Below, piece by piece: positions 18,052 through 27,632 of a stretch of 64,000 nt of DNA. Source of the DNA: Pseudoxanthomonas sp. YR558 (lineage in GTDB: Bacteria > Pseudomonadota > Gammaproteobacteria > Xanthomonadales > Xanthomonadaceae); NCBI RefSeq assembly GCF_900116385.1, contig NZ_FPCI01000002.1:620001-684000 (forward strand), in the 5' to 3' direction. The notes under the pieces are model-generated. The model made no database searches. It had not been told where the DNA came from and was given only the letters and a program-made list of their open reading frames with translations. Made by a program: the position numbers and the translations under genes. Position 1 is the stretch's first letter. Each line of letters starts with the position of its first letter.

Positions 18052-18580
18052 TCGCGACCTCGTTCGGGATCGTCGAGGTGTCCGCCCAGTCGCCGCCACC
18101 GACGCCGAAGTCGAGCCGCTTCACCGTCGCCTTTCCGGTCAGCACCGGCTGCGCGCCGGGCGTCCAGGTGAACGTCAGCGTCACCGGCTTGCTCGCGCCG
18201 CGCAGCGTGAGCGTGCCGTCGGCCGCGTACTGGTTGCCGCCCAGCGCGCGGAACTTGGTCGCCGTGTAGCGCGCCTGCGCGAACTTGCCCACGTTGAAGA
18301 AATCGCTCGACACCAGCGTGTCGTCGCGGTCCTTGTTGCCGGTCTGCGTGCCCGCCAACTGGATGGCGACGTCCAGCTTGCTGGTGGCCAGCTGCTTGGG
18401 GTCGAAGCTCATCGTGGTGGCGAAGCTGCCGAACTTGCCGGTGAAGGTCTCGCCCTGGTAGTTGCTGGCGAACACCAGCGTCGAGCCAGGGGCTTGCACG
18501 TAATCGGCGGCCGCCGCGTGGCCTGCGGTGGCGAGCAGCAGGAAGGCGAGCGCAAGGCGCGCGCGATCAGGGGTTTTCAT
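18020..18580 (-). CDS. YceI family periplasmic protein (first copy)
   Basis: Secreted lipocalin-like protein of 186 residues. YceI proteins bind long isoprenoid chains in a beta barrel. The signal peptide (LALAFLLLATAGHAAA) is followed by DYVQAPGSTLVFASNYQGE, FDPKQLATSKLDVAIQL and VSSDFFNVGKFAQARYTATK, all in the usual order, with DGTLTLRGASKPVTL late in the chain. The start overlaps the end of the cytochrome b561 gene by 14 bases. Together with the second YceI this forms a b561-YceI unit, common in Proteobacteria. Confidence 0.92.
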   Translation of the reverse strand: MKTPDRARLALAFLLLATAGHAAAADYVQAPGSTLVFASNYQGETFTGKFGSFATTMSFDPKQLATSKLDVAIQLAGTQTGNKDRDDTLVSSDFFNVGKFAQARYTATKFRALGGNQYAADGTLTLRGASKPVTLTFTWTPGAQPVLTGKATVKRLDFGVGGGDWADTSTIPNEVAISTKVVLKPR

Positions 18581-19193
18581 CGGGGGAATCCTGCGGAGTG
18601 GGGGAAGAGGGAGCGGGCGCCGCGACGGGTGCCGGCGCAAGGGCCTTGCGGCGTCCCGGCAGCATGCGGGTGAGCGTGGTGTCGCCCTGGAACAGGTGGT
18701 GGTACAGCGCCGCACCGGCGTGCGCGACCACCAGCACCACCAGCACCCAGAACAGCAGCTCGTGCGCGCCTTCGGCGGCTTCGTGCACGCCGTCGTTGCG
18801 GCCGGTGATCGCCGGCAGGTTGAACAGCTTGAACCACTGCAGGGGATAGCCGGCCGACGAATTGAGCACCCAGCCGGACAACGGGATCGCGAAGAGCAGG
18901 GCATACAGCAACACGTGCGTCACCGAGGCGATGCGCTGCTGCCACGTGGGCGTGCCGGCGACGGGCGCCGGGGCGCCGGCGTACACGCGCCAGAGCACGC
19001 GCAGCACGACCAGCGCCAGGATTGTCAGGCCGATCGACTTGTGCAGCGCATAGATATTGATCTTGCGTGGACCGTTGGGCAGGTCGCCCATGGTCAGGCC
19101 GATATACGCCATCACCAGGATCAGCACGACGATGACCCAGTGGAATAGCTGGCTTACCGCACCCCAACGGTCGTCGGTGTTCTTCAAGGTCAT
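18567..19193 (-). CDS. Cytochrome b561 family protein
   Basis: Inner-membrane di-heme cytochrome of 208 residues with four membrane helices, which in this family passes electrons between quinol and periplasmic acceptors. Candidate heme His residues are visible in SQLFHWVIVVLILVMAYIG (helix 1), YALHKSIGLTILALVVLRVL (helix 2), GAHELLFWVLVVLVVAHAGA and AALYHHLFQGD. The C-terminal 30 residues are a proline- and alanine-rich tail. It is encoded between two YceI genes with overlapping ends, so the three are surely co-transcribed. Confidence 0.92.
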   Translation of the reverse strand: MTLKNTDDRWGAVSQLFHWVIVVLILVMAYIGLTMGDLPNGPRKINIYALHKSIGLTILALVVLRVLWRVYAGAPAPVAGTPTWQQRIASVTHVLLYALLFAIPLSGWVLNSSAGYPLQWFKLFNLPAITGRNDGVHEAAEGAHELLFWVLVVLVVAHAGAALYHHLFQGDTTLTRMLPGRRKALAPAPVAAPAPSSPTPQDSPDENP

Positions 19194-19861
19194 GGCGTCG
19201 GCTCCGGCGGTGGGGGTGGGGAAGGCGGGGTGTCGGTGGCCGGCGCATCATCGTCGGCCTTGCCGTCGTAGGTGGCCTCGGCTTCGATGCGCAGCTCCAC
19301 CTCGTCGCCGATCACCGACTTCCACGCGGTGATGCCGAAGTCGGCGCGGCTCAGCGTGGTGGTGGCGGAAAAGCCCACCGTGCGGCGGAACGGCGGCATC
19401 GGATGGCGCTTGGCGGCGTTGAGCACCACATCCAGGACGACCTCGCGCGTGACGCCGCGCAGGGTCAGGTCGCCGTGCACGCGGGCATGCGTCGCATCGA
19501 CCGGTTCGACGCGGGTGGAGACGAAGCGGGCTTCGGGATGACCCTCGGCATCGAGCAGGGATTTCGCCAGCGTGGCCTTGTTCCAGTCGGCGTCGCCGAG
19601 GTCCGCGCGGGCGATCGGCACGCGCACGTCGACCTTCGCGCGGGTCCAGTCGTCCGGATCGAACACCAGCGTGCCGGTGCTGCCGGACACGGTGCCGAGG
19701 GCCTTGGAGAACCCCGCGTGCGAGAGGGCGAACATCACGCGCGTGTGAACCGGGTCCAGCCGGTACTCGGCCAACGCATCGCGCGCGCGCGCTGCGGCGG
19801 GCAACAAGGCCAGCAGGAAGAGCGAGCTCAACAGCAGGCGGCGGGCGGACGATCCGGGCAT
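19190..19861 (-). CDS. YceI family periplasmic protein (second copy)
   Basis: Secreted protein of 223 residues and first gene of the YceI-b561-YceI unit. The signal peptide (LLLSSLFLLALLPAAARA) precedes the family start AEYRLDPVHTRVMFALSHAG. Further marks are ARADLGDADWNKATLAKSLL, HPEARFVSTRVEPV and LTLRGVTREVVLDVVLN. An unusual C-terminal tail rich in Asp and Pro (ATDTPPSPPPPPEPTP) is absent from the first copy. The ATG chosen is the only one next to the signal peptide. The stop overlaps the cytochrome start by 4 bases. Confidence 0.92.
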   Translation of the reverse strand: MPGSSARRLLLSSLFLLALLPAAARARDALAEYRLDPVHTRVMFALSHAGFSKALGTVSGSTGTLVFDPDDWTRAKVDVRVPIARADLGDADWNKATLAKSLLDAEGHPEARFVSTRVEPVDATHARVHGDLTLRGVTREVVLDVVLNAAKRHPMPPFRRTVGFSATTTLSRADFGITAWKSVIGDEVELRIEAEATYDGKADDDAPATDTPPSPPPPPEPTP

Positions 19862-19964
19862 GGGGCGGATTCTAGGGGCCGGCCCATGAAGATACCCCGC
19901 TTGCACGTGCAACGGTCCGTTGCGACGATGCCGGAACGGTCGACAGGGACGAGGGCAGGCAGGA

Positions 19965-22900
19965 ATGGCGATGCGCGCGGGATGGCTGTTGCTGCTGTGG
20001 TGGGTCTGCGCGTCCGTGCAGGCGACGGTGCCCGAGATTCCGCGCTTCCGCCTGCTGGGCGCCGGTGATGGCTTGCCGTCCGCCACCATCCCCGCGCTCG
20101 CACGCGATCGATCGGGCTACCTGTGGGTCGCCACCTGGGATGGCTTGGCGCGTTATGACGGCGTCGGCTTCAAGGTGTGGCGCCACGATCCGGCCGACGC
20201 GGCCTCGCTGCCCGGCAACGTCGTGCAGGCGCTGCACATCGATGCGGCAGACAGGATCTGGGTGGCGACAGAGAACGGTGGGCTCAGCGTCATGGGCGCC
20301 AACCGCGCCGGCTTCCGCCATTACCGCCAGGCCGACCATCCGCAGATGGGCAGCGATGATGTCTTCGCGATCACCAGTCGCGGCGACGATGTCTGGTTCG
20401 GCACGTTCGGCGGCGGACTGCACCGGCTGGCGGGTGATGGCCGCATCACGCGGTTCGCCTCCGACGCTGCCGACCCACAAGGCCTGCCGTCGGACAACGT
20501 GCTGTCGCTTGCGTTCGATGCGAAGGGCGTGCTGTGGGCGGGCACGATGTCCGGGCTGGCGAAGGTCGAAGGCGGGCGCGTGCAGCGTGTCGCCTTGCCC
20601 GCAGGCGAAGATCTGATCATCTACTCGGTCACGGCCGATGCCGACACGCTGTGGGTGGGCGCGTCCGATGGCGTGCACCGTCGCCTCGCGGATGGGCGCT
20701 GGGTATCGCCGCCCTGGTCGCCGATGTTCGCCCGCCCCAATGCCGTCATTGCGATGGCCAGCGACGGGCAGGGTGAGTATTGGCTGGCCAGCCAGGGCGG
20801 ACTGTGGCGTACCGAAGGCGATCGCGCACCCGCGCCGGTGAACTACGACGCGCAAGGTGTCGGCATCGGCCGCGTGCTGCAGACGGTGCTCGCGCTGCCC
20901 GACGGCGGCCTGTGGGTGCCGGTACCGACGCGCGGCCTCGCCTACCTTCGCTCGGATTGGCGCCGTATCGCGGCGTTCTCGACAGCGCAGGGGCTCGGCG
21001 GCGGTCTGTATCGCGGCCTTTCGCAAGCCGGTCCCGGTGGACTGTGGATGGCCAGCAGCACCGGCAAGGTCGAACGCCTGGATACCCGCAACGGCCATGT
21101 CGCGCCGCTGGCGCATCACGCAGCCGCGCTCGCCGAGCTGCGGTTGACGTCGGTGCTGCAGGATCGGCGCGGGCTGTTGTGGATCGGTCATCGCAATGGG
21201 CTCATGCGCGTGGATCCGGCGACGGGTGCGAGAACGGAATGGGCGCACGAAGGCGACGATGCCGTACCCGATTCCACGTCGATCGATTGGTTGGTGGAAG
21301 GCGCGGACGGCAGCGTCTGGCTGGTCACGCAGATGGGCAGCGTGCAGCAGCGCGACGCCGACGGACACGTGCTGCGCACCATCTTGAAGGACCCCGATGC
21401 GGGTACCGGATTGCCCGATATCGAGGGCATCGCCGTCGCGCCGGATGGGCGCGCTTGGGTCGGCGGTGCACAAGGCATGCTGCAGTGGGATCCGACCTCG
21501 GAACGCTTCTCGGCGGTGGCGGAGATGGGCACCGACCGCGTCTACGCCTTCGCGTTCGAACACGCCGACCGCCTCTGGCTGCATCGCATGTCGGGCGTGG
21601 AAGCATGGCGGCACGAGGGTGGAAAGTGGATCCGCGAGCGTCGCATCGGCGCAGCCGAGGGACTACCCGCCGTGGAGTCCACCGGGTTGGCGGTCGACCC
21701 GCAACGCCGCGTCTGGCTGGGCACGCGCCGCGGCCTGTTCCGCATTGATGCGAACCTGCGCGGCTCGCGCGCGCTGCTGCGCAACTTCGGTGTGCGCGAA
21801 GGCCTGCTGAGCCAGGAGCTCAATGATCGCGGCCTGCTGATGACGACTGAAGGCTTGCTGGTCACGACCGCAGCGGATGGTTCGGTCGCGCTGCTCGACA
21901 CGCACCTGCCCGATCCGCGTCCGGTGACGCCGAATCTCGTGCTCGACAGCCTGCAGGTCAGCCGCGGCGACAGCGTGATCCACCTGCCGGCAGGCGAAGG
22001 CATCGAACTGCGTCCCGAAGACCACGAGCTGCTCGTCGGCACGCGGCTGCTCAGCTACGAGAATCCCCTCGGCAATCGGTATCGTTCGCTTCTCGAAGGT
22101 TTCGACAACGGCTGGGTCGACCAGGGTGCCAGCGGCGAGCGCGTGTTCTCCGCGCTCACGCCCGGTCGTTACCGTCTGCGTATCCAGGCGTTCGATGCCG
22201 CCGGTAATGCCGCACGCGAACAGGTGCTGGCCGTGCACGTGCTGCCGCCGTGGTGGCGCAGCGCGTGGGGGCTGGCCCTGTTCGCGGTGCTGGGTGTTCT
22301 GCTCTTGCTCGCGCTCGGCGCGGCCTACCGGCGCCGCGTGCGCCGACGCAGCGCATGGCAACTGGCCGAGCACAAGCGCGAAATCGCGGAACAGGCCTCG
22401 CTGGCGAAGACGCGCTTCCTCGCCACCTTGGGTCACGAGATCCGCACGCCGATGACCGGCGTGCTGGGCATGACCGAACTGCTCCAGGCCACGCCGCTGG
22501 ATACGCGGCAGAAGGGCTATACCGATGCGATCCAGCGCGCCGGCATGCACTTGCTGCGGCTGGTCAACGATGCGCTCGACCTGGCCAAGATCGAAGCGGG
22601 AAAACTGGAACTGCAGCAGGTGGAGTTCGACCTGCATGCGTTGCTCAGCGACGTGGTGGCCTTGATGGGCCCGGTGGCCGGCAAGCGCGGGCTCGCCTTC
22701 CACGACGGCGTCGCCGCCGGTGTGCCGCGCATCGTGCGAGGTGATCCGCTGCGCCTGCGCCAGATCCTGCTGAACCTGCTGGGCAATGCGATCAAGTTCA
22801 CCGAGGCCGGGCACGTCTCGCTGCGGGCGCTGCCGATGGCGGGGCAGGGCGTGCGCCTGGAAGTCGGCGACACCGGCCCCGGCATCAACGCCGAGCAGCA

Positions 22901-23540
22901 GGAACGCCTGTTCCGTCGCTTCGAACAGGCTGAAGGCGCGCAGACGACAGCGCGCTACGGTGGCAGCGGTCTGGGACTGGCGATCTGCCAGGAACTCGCC
23001 GTCGCGATGGGCGGGCGCATCGCCGTCGATAGCGCACCCGGGAAGGGCACGCGGTTCTTCGTCGATCTGCCAGGCCTGCAGGCCACCGGCAGCGGCGACA
23101 TCGCCGCTCCGACCGTGGGCGAGGCCGTGCATGCGCATGCGGAATCGGGACCGCTGGAGATCCTGCTGGTCGAAGACGACGCCACCGTCGCGGACGTCGT
23201 GGCTGGCCTGCTGCGCGCGCGCGGGCATCGGGTCACCCACGCGCCGCATGGTCTGGCGGCGTTGACGGAAGTCGCGGGGGCGGCCTTCGACGTGGCCTTC
23301 CTCGACCTTGATCTTCCCGGGCTCGATGGCATGGCGCTGGCGCAGCAGTTGCGGATGCGCGGCATCGCGACGCCGCTGGTCGCACTGACCGCGCGCACCG
23401 ACGCGGAAGCCGAACCTGCGGCGCGGCAGGCAGGCTTCGACGAGTTCATCCGCAAGCCTGTCACTGGCGACATGCTCGCGACGGTGATCGCCGTACTGCG
23501 GGGACATGCGGCCCATGTCGAGCCGGGGGAGGCCTCGTGA
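19965..23540 (+). CDS. Hybrid sensor histidine kinase with propeller sensor
   Basis: Membrane protein of about 1191 residues. Order: signal peptide (WLLLLWWVCASVQA), periplasmic Reg_prop propellers with many LW(V/I)A-type blades, Y_Y_Y domain (NRYRSLLEGFDNGWVDQ), membrane helix (LALFAVLGVLLLLALGAAY), histidine kinase core and C-terminal receiver. The phospho-accepting His is in FLATLGHEIRTPMTGVLGM; the N box is LLNLLGNAIKFTEAGH and the G2 box YGGSGLGLAICQELA. The receiver has VEDD, the acceptor Asp in FLDLDLPGLDG, and Lys in IRKPVTG. No output domain follows, so phosphate must pass to a separate Hpt or regulator not seen here. An ATG two codons later is an alternative start. Confidence 0.92.
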   Translation: MAMRAGWLLLLWWVCASVQATVPEIPRFRLLGAGDGLPSATIPALARDRSGYLWVATWDGLARYDGVGFKVWRHDPADAASLPGNVVQALHIDAADRIWVATENGGLSVMGANRAGFRHYRQADHPQMGSDDVFAITSRGDDVWFGTFGGGLHRLAGDGRITRFASDAADPQGLPSDNVLSLAFDAKGVLWAGTMSGLAKVEGGRVQRVALPAGEDLIIYSVTADADTLWVGASDGVHRRLADGRWVSPPWSPMFARPNAVIAMASDGQGEYWLASQGGLWRTEGDRAPAPVNYDAQGVGIGRVLQTVLALPDGGLWVPVPTRGLAYLRSDWRRIAAFSTAQGLGGGLYRGLSQAGPGGLWMASSTGKVERLDTRNGHVAPLAHHAAALAELRLTSVLQDRRGLLWIGHRNGLMRVDPATGARTEWAHEGDDAVPDSTSIDWLVEGADGSVWLVTQMGSVQQRDADGHVLRTILKDPDAGTGLPDIEGIAVAPDGRAWVGGAQGMLQWDPTSERFSAVAEMGTDRVYAFAFEHADRLWLHRMSGVEAWRHEGGKWIRERRIGAAEGLPAVESTGLAVDPQRRVWLGTRRGLFRIDANLRGSRALLRNFGVREGLLSQELNDRGLLMTTEGLLVTTAADGSVALLDTHLPDPRPVTPNLVLDSLQVSRGDSVIHLPAGEGIELRPEDHELLVGTRLLSYENPLGNRYRSLLEGFDNGWVDQGASGERVFSALTPGRYRLRIQAFDAAGNAAREQVLAVHVLPPWWRSAWGLALFAVLGVLLLLALGAAYRRRVRRRSAWQLAEHKREIAEQASLAKTRFLATLGHEIRTPMTGVLGMTELLQATPLDTRQKGYTDAIQRAGMHLLRLVNDALDLAKIEAGKLELQQVEFDLHALLSDVVALMGPVAGKRGLAFHDGVAAGVPRIVRGDPLRLRQILLNLLGNAIKFTEAGHVSLRALPMAGQGVRLEVGDTGPGINAEQQERLFRRFEQAEGAQTTARYGGSGLGLAICQELAVAMGGRIAVDSAPGKGTRFFVDLPGLQATGSGDIAAPTVGEAVHAHAESGPLEILLVEDDATVADVVAGLLRARGHRVTHAPHGLAALTEVAGAAFDVAFLDLDLPGLDGMALAQQLRMRGIATPLVALTARTDAEAEPAARQAGFDEFIRKPVTGDMLATVIAVLRGHAAHVEPGEAS

Positions 23541-24493
23541 TGAAGATGCGTTGCTGGATCGTCGCCTTGATGGTGATGGTCGCTCCGGCGTGGGCTGAGT
23601 CGCCGGAGCCGCCGCTGCTGGGCGACTACATCACCGATACGCGTGCGCTGTATCCGTTGCGCGTGGGCGATTGGGAATCCGTCGGCGAAAAACGCTTCGA
23701 GCAGCCCGAGCTGGGCGTCGCGGTGCGTTATCAGGACACCCGCAAGCAGGATCGCTGGATGGACCTGTACCTGTATCCGGCCGGCGTGATGTTCGATCCG
23801 GTCTTCGAGCGGGCGTTCCAGCAGGGTGTCGACGAGATCGTGCAGATCGCGCGTCAGCGCAACGAAGGCGAGGTGCGTCTGGGCGAAGCGCGGACCTTTA
23901 CGACGGCGCCGGTCATGGGCGAGCGAATGCTCGGCCATCTGGCCTTGAAGGCCCGTTCCTTCGTCATGGAAATGCCGATGCGCGACACGCGCTACCGCTC
24001 GGTGCTGGCGATGACGGTGCGTGACCTGTACTTCGTCAAGATCCGGTACAGCGTGGAGGCCGACGAGACATCCGACGAGGACGCGCAGCGGCAGGCGGAG
24101 ATGCTCCTGGCAGGCTTCGCCGCGGATGTCCGCATCTTCAATACCGGCGCGTGCCGGCAAGTGCTGCAGGCGCGCCCCATGCCGGCGGACGGCCCGAGAC
24201 CGGACGCGATCCTGGCCAGCACCAACGACGGGCAGGAAGAGGAAATGTGGATCGCCGACGATGCGGTCTACCTGCGGCCCAGCGTCATCGCGCGTGAAGG
24301 CGACGCGGCGCGGCTGCGGAACGAGGCGCAGTCGATCCGCGACGTGCTGCGCGGGCGTTGCGTGTCGCCCGAGATGATGGAGGTCGCCGTACCCGATGGC
24401 ATGCGCGAGATCCGCTTCGAGTACCGGCTTCCGGGCGAGGGCAGCGATGGCACCGCGCCACGGCTCAGGAGCCCGCGCTCTGGCTTGGGCTGA
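23540..24493 (+). CDS. Secreted protein of unknown function
   Basis: Exported protein of 317 residues with signal peptide CWIVALMVMVAPAWA. The ATG overlaps the stop of the hybrid kinase and is preceded by GGGGGAGG, so the two are coupled. I do not recognise a domain; the mature part has short strands and acidic helices, and a single Cys pair (GACRQVL and GRCVSPE). It could be a periplasmic partner of the propeller sensor, but that is only suggested by position. Ends 9 bases from a convergent gene. Confidence 0.65.
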   Translation: MKMRCWIVALMVMVAPAWAESPEPPLLGDYITDTRALYPLRVGDWESVGEKRFEQPELGVAVRYQDTRKQDRWMDLYLYPAGVMFDPVFERAFQQGVDEIVQIARQRNEGEVRLGEARTFTTAPVMGERMLGHLALKARSFVMEMPMRDTRYRSVLAMTVRDLYFVKIRYSVEADETSDEDAQRQAEMLLAGFAADVRIFNTGACRQVLQARPMPADGPRPDAILASTNDGQEEEMWIADDAVYLRPSVIAREGDAARLRNEAQSIRDVLRGRCVSPEMMEVAVPDGMREIRFEYRLPGEGSDGTAPRLRSPRSGLG

Positions 24494-24502
24494 CGCCGTC
24501 GC

Positions 24503-25135
24503 TCAGTCGGCCCAGGCTTCGACGTACAGCGTGCGAGTGGCGTCATCCGGATCGGCATGGATCCAGATGCCACCGACCGCATCGTGCGGCAGGTAGAAGC
24601 CGGCATCCGCTTCCACCATCGTGCAGGTCTCCAGTGGGACTTCCTGCGCCAGCGTGCGCTGGCGGCAGGCATCTTCCACGAGCCGGCGCAGCGCCGGTGC
24701 CGCAGTGGCGTAGGGCGCATCGACCACGTACTGATGATCGCCCCAGCGCTGCGAATCCATCAGCCGGATTTCGGCGACAGGCTGGTCCGCCATCCGCACA
24801 CGATCCGGCTGCAGCACCGCGCGCGCGGTGACGGCGGTGAGCGCGTCGCGCGCGTCGTCGGCCAACGTGTCCTCGCAGTCCAGTTCCACCCGCATCACCC
24901 GCGTGCGCCAGCCGGGCGCGAGTTCGTCCAGGCGGCGCGCGCGGATGCGGTCGCAGCCGGGCAGCATCTCGCGGCCGAAGCCCGCCTGTTCGGCGGGCAC
25001 CACCATCACCAAGGCGGGGAAATCGCCTCCGGCGACCAGCAAGGTGCGGGGCGCCGCTTCCTCGGCGCGCACGCGCACGCCGGCCACCAGCAACAGGCCG
25101 GCGGCGGCGGGGGCAAGCAGGTGGCGGCATTCCAT
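24503..25135 (-). CDS. Secreted protein of unknown function
   Basis: Exported protein of 210 residues. The signal peptide is HLLAPAAAGLLLVAGVRVRA. Four Cys residues in the mature part (LPGCDRIRAR, LDCEDTL, EDACRQRT, ETCTMVE) could form two disulfides. I know no family for it. The longer in-frame extension upstream overlaps hemE on the same strand and has no signal character, so the shorter ATG is used. It lies downstream of hemE with a 40-base gap and may be read through from it. Confidence 0.6.
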   Translation of the reverse strand: MECRHLLAPAAAGLLLVAGVRVRAEEAAPRTLLVAGGDFPALVMVVPAEQAGFGREMLPGCDRIRARRLDELAPGWRTRVMRVELDCEDTLADDARDALTAVTARAVLQPDRVRMADQPVAEIRLMDSQRWGDHQYVVDAPYATAAPALRRLVEDACRQRTLAQEVPLETCTMVEADAGFYLPHDAVGGIWIHADPDDATRTLYVEAWAD

Positions 25136-25175
25136 TGCGTCACTCCGGGTGGGGCGCGGCGGGGCCGCGCGGGAT

Positions 25176-26246
25176 TCATCGCCTACTGAACGTATGGACC
25201 GCATCGACCAGGACGGCGACGTGTTCCGGATCCATGTCCGGCGACATGCCGTGGCCCAGGTTGAACACATGGCCCTCCCGCGAGCCGCCGTTGCCGTCGC
25301 GGTAGCTGTCCAGCGTGCGCTTCACTTCCGCGCGGATCGCCTCGGGCGAGCCGTACAGCGTGGCCGGGTCCAGGTTGCCCTGCAGCGCGACCTTGCCGCC
25401 GGTGCGGCGCGCGGCATCGCCGAGTTCGATCAGCCAGTCCACGCCCACGCCTTCGGCGCCGGTGGCGGCCAGCGCTTCCAGATAGGCCGCGGTGCCCTTG
25501 CCGAACAGGATCAGCGGGGTGCGCTCCGCGCCTTCGCCACGGTCGAGCTCATGCGCGATGCGCTGCAGATAGGGGAGGGAGAACTCGCGGTACATCGCCG
25601 GACTCAGCACGCCGCCCCAGGTGTCGAACACCTGCAGCGCCTGGGCACCGGCGGCGCGTTGCGCGGCCAGGTAGGCGATCACGGCATCGGTGTTGACCGA
25701 CAGCAGGCGGTGCAGCGCGGCCGGTTCGTTCAGCGCCATCGCCTTGATGCGGGCGAAGTCCTTGCTGCCGCCGCCTTCCACCATGTAGCAGGCCAGCGTC
25801 CACGGGCTGCCGGAGAAACCGATCAACGGCACCTTGCCGTCCAGTTCGCGGCGGATCACCCGCACCGCGTCCATCACGTAGCGCAGCTCGGTTTCCATGT
25901 CCGGCACGCCGAGCTTGGCGGCGTCGGCGGCACTGCGCACGGTACGTTCGAACTTCGGGCCCTCGCCTTCGACGAAGTACAGGCCCAGGCCCATCGCGTC
26001 CGGCACGGTCAGGATGTCCGAGAACAGGATCGCCGCATCCAGGTCGTAGCGACGCAGCGGCTGCAGCGTCACCTCGCAGGCGATCTCCGGATTCTTCGCC
26101 ATCCCCAGGAAGCTGCCGGCTTCCTTGCGCGTGGCGCGGTACTCCGGCAGGTAGCGGCCGGCCTGGCGCATCAGCCAGACGGGCGTGCAGTCCACGGGTT
26201 CGCGGCGCAGCGCGCGCAGGAAGCGATCGTTCTTCAAAGCGGTCAT
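25176..26246 (-). CDS. hemE: Uroporphyrinogen decarboxylase
   Basis: Cytoplasmic enzyme of 356 residues that removes four carboxyl groups from uroporphyrinogen III to give coproporphyrinogen III in heme synthesis. The N-terminal signature [19 protein letters not shown] is complete, including the substrate-binding Arg residues, and [16 protein letters not shown] holds the catalytic Asp. Also clear are [20 protein letters not shown] and the closing [20 protein letters not shown]. Length is normal. It follows aroK, aroB and a small WGR gene on the same strand with an 18-base gap to the latter. Confidence 0.97.
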   Translation of the reverse strand: MTALKNDRFLRALRREPVDCTPVWLMRQAGRYLPEYRATRKEAGSFLGMAKNPEIACEVTLQPLRRYDLDAAILFSDILTVPDAMGLGLYFVEGEGPKFERTVRSAADAAKLGVPDMETELRYVMDAVRVIRRELDGKVPLIGFSGSPWTLACYMVEGGGSKDFARIKAMALNEPAALHRLLSVNTDAVIAYLAAQRAAGAQALQVFDTWGGVLSPAMYREFSLPYLQRIAHELDRGEGAERTPLILFGKGTAAYLEALAATGAEGVGVDWLIELGDAARRTGGKVALQGNLDPATLYGSPEAIRAEVKRTLDSYRDGNGGSREGHVFNLGHGMSPDMDPEHVAVLVDAVHTFSRR

Positions 26247-26264
26247 CGTGGTTCCGGGAAAGGG

Positions 26265-26519
26265 TTACTTGGGCGCGTCGGCGCCGCGGGCGAACATCAG
26301 CTGGAAGCCGCGCTTGAGGTGGCTGTCGCGCGCTTTCTCGAAGGCCGCATTGGCCTCGTCCTGCAGCAGGTACTGCTCGCGCTTGAGCGTGGCGCGGCCG
26401 CCGATCTGGCCGGTTTCGCGCAACAGCTCCCAGCCCCCGAACAAATCGGGCTGGAGGGTCAGCTGGACGTAGCGGGGCGCTTCGCCCGCGTCGGGGCGTT
26501 GCTGGAGGAAGACGCGCAT
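26265..26519 (-). CDS. WGR domain protein
   Basis: Small protein of 84 residues that is essentially one WGR domain, a nucleic-acid-binding fold best known in PARP enzymes and MolR-like proteins. The expected core is present as PRYVQLTLQPDLFGGWELLR, then ETGQIGGRATLKREQYLL, although the eponymous W-G-R reads G-G-W...I-G-G-R here. The role of bacterial single-domain WGR proteins is unknown. It sits between aroB and hemE with gaps of 9 and 18 bases, so it is part of the aro-hem transcription unit. Confidence 0.82.
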   Translation of the reverse strand: MRVFLQQRPDAGEAPRYVQLTLQPDLFGGWELLRETGQIGGRATLKREQYLLQDEANAAFEKARDSHLKRGFQLMFARGADAPK

Positions 26520-26528
26520 GGCGACATT

Positions 26529-27632
26529 TTAGCCGGACAGCACGCCCAACACCCGGCTTTCGTCCACGTCCGGCACCACCTCGGCCTGGCCCAGCCCGCG
26601 CCACAGCACCAGCCGCAGGCGGCCGGCGAGGTTCTTCTTGTCCAGGCGCATGCGGGCCAGCAGGGCCTCGGGCGCCAGGCCGGCCGGCATCCGGACCGGC
26701 AGGCCGTAGGCCGCCAGCAAGGCTTCCAGGCGGTCCGTGTCCGCGGCGGGCGCCAGGCCCAGCTCCGCGGACAGCCGCGCCGCCAGCACCATGCCCACCG
26801 CCACCGCCTCGCCATGGTTGAGGTTGTCGTTGCCCAGGCCGCCATAACCCTGTTCGGTTTCGATGGCGTGGCCGAAGGTGTGGCCGAAATTCAGCAGGGC
26901 GCGCTCGCCCTTCTCCAGCGGGTCGCGAGCCACGATCTCCGCCTTATGCTCGCAGCTGGCCGCGATCGCCAGGGCCAGCGCTTCGCCGTCCATCGCCAGC
27001 AGCGCTGCACGTTCCTGTTCCAGCCACTGGAAGAAGCGTGCATCGCGGATCGCGCCGTACTTGATCACCTCGGCCAGGCCAGCGCGCAGTTCCCGCGGCG
27101 GCAGCGTGGCCAGCGCCGCCGTATCGGCGAACACCGCGCGCGGTGGGTGGAACGCGCCCACCAGGTTCTTGCCCTGCGGGATGTCGACCGCGGTCTTGCC
27201 ACCCACCGACGAATCCACCATCGACAGCAGCGTCGTGGGCACTTGCACGCAATCCACGCCGCGCATCCAGCAGGCGGCCGCGAACCCGGCGAGGTCGCCC
27301 ACCACGCCGCCGCCGAGCGCGACCACGCAGGCATCGCGGGTGGCGCCCAGCGTGGCCAGCGCCTCGATGGCATGGCCGAAGTGGGCCAGCGTCTTCGACT
27401 CTTCGCCCGCCGGCAGGATGAAGGTGCCGATGGCCAGATCCGGGCGCGCGGCATGCAGCGCCTCGCGCACGGCGCCTGCATACAGCGGCGCCACCACCGA
27501 ATCGCTGACCAGCAGCACGTGCCGGCCGCGCACATGGCGCACAAGCGCGGCGCCGTCGCCCAGCAGGCCCGGCCCGATGGTGATGGTGTAGGGAATCTCG
27601 CCGCCGACATCGACGGTGCGTGCGTGGTTCAT
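26529..27632 (-). CDS. aroB: 3-dehydroquinate synthase
   Basis: NAD- and metal-dependent enzyme of 367 residues, second step of the shikimate pathway. NAD-site motifs [16 protein letters not shown] and [21 protein letters not shown] are intact, as are [20 protein letters not shown] and the metal-binding [11 protein letters not shown]. Translation is coupled to aroK by a 4-base overlap, an arrangement conserved widely in Gammaproteobacteria. Confidence 0.97.
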   Translation of the reverse strand: MNHARTVDVGGEIPYTITIGPGLLGDGAALVRHVRGRHVLLVSDSVVAPLYAGAVREALHAARPDLAIGTFILPAGEESKTLAHFGHAIEALATLGATRDACVVALGGGVVGDLAGFAAACWMRGVDCVQVPTTLLSMVDSSVGGKTAVDIPQGKNLVGAFHPPRAVFADTAALATLPPRELRAGLAEVIKYGAIRDARFFQWLEQERAALLAMDGEALALAIAASCEHKAEIVARDPLEKGERALLNFGHTFGHAIETEQGYGGLGNDNLNHGEAVAVGMVLAARLSAELGLAPAADTDRLEALLAAYGLPVRMPAGLAPEALLARMRLDKKNLAGRLRLVLWRGLGQAEVVPDVDESRVLGVLSG

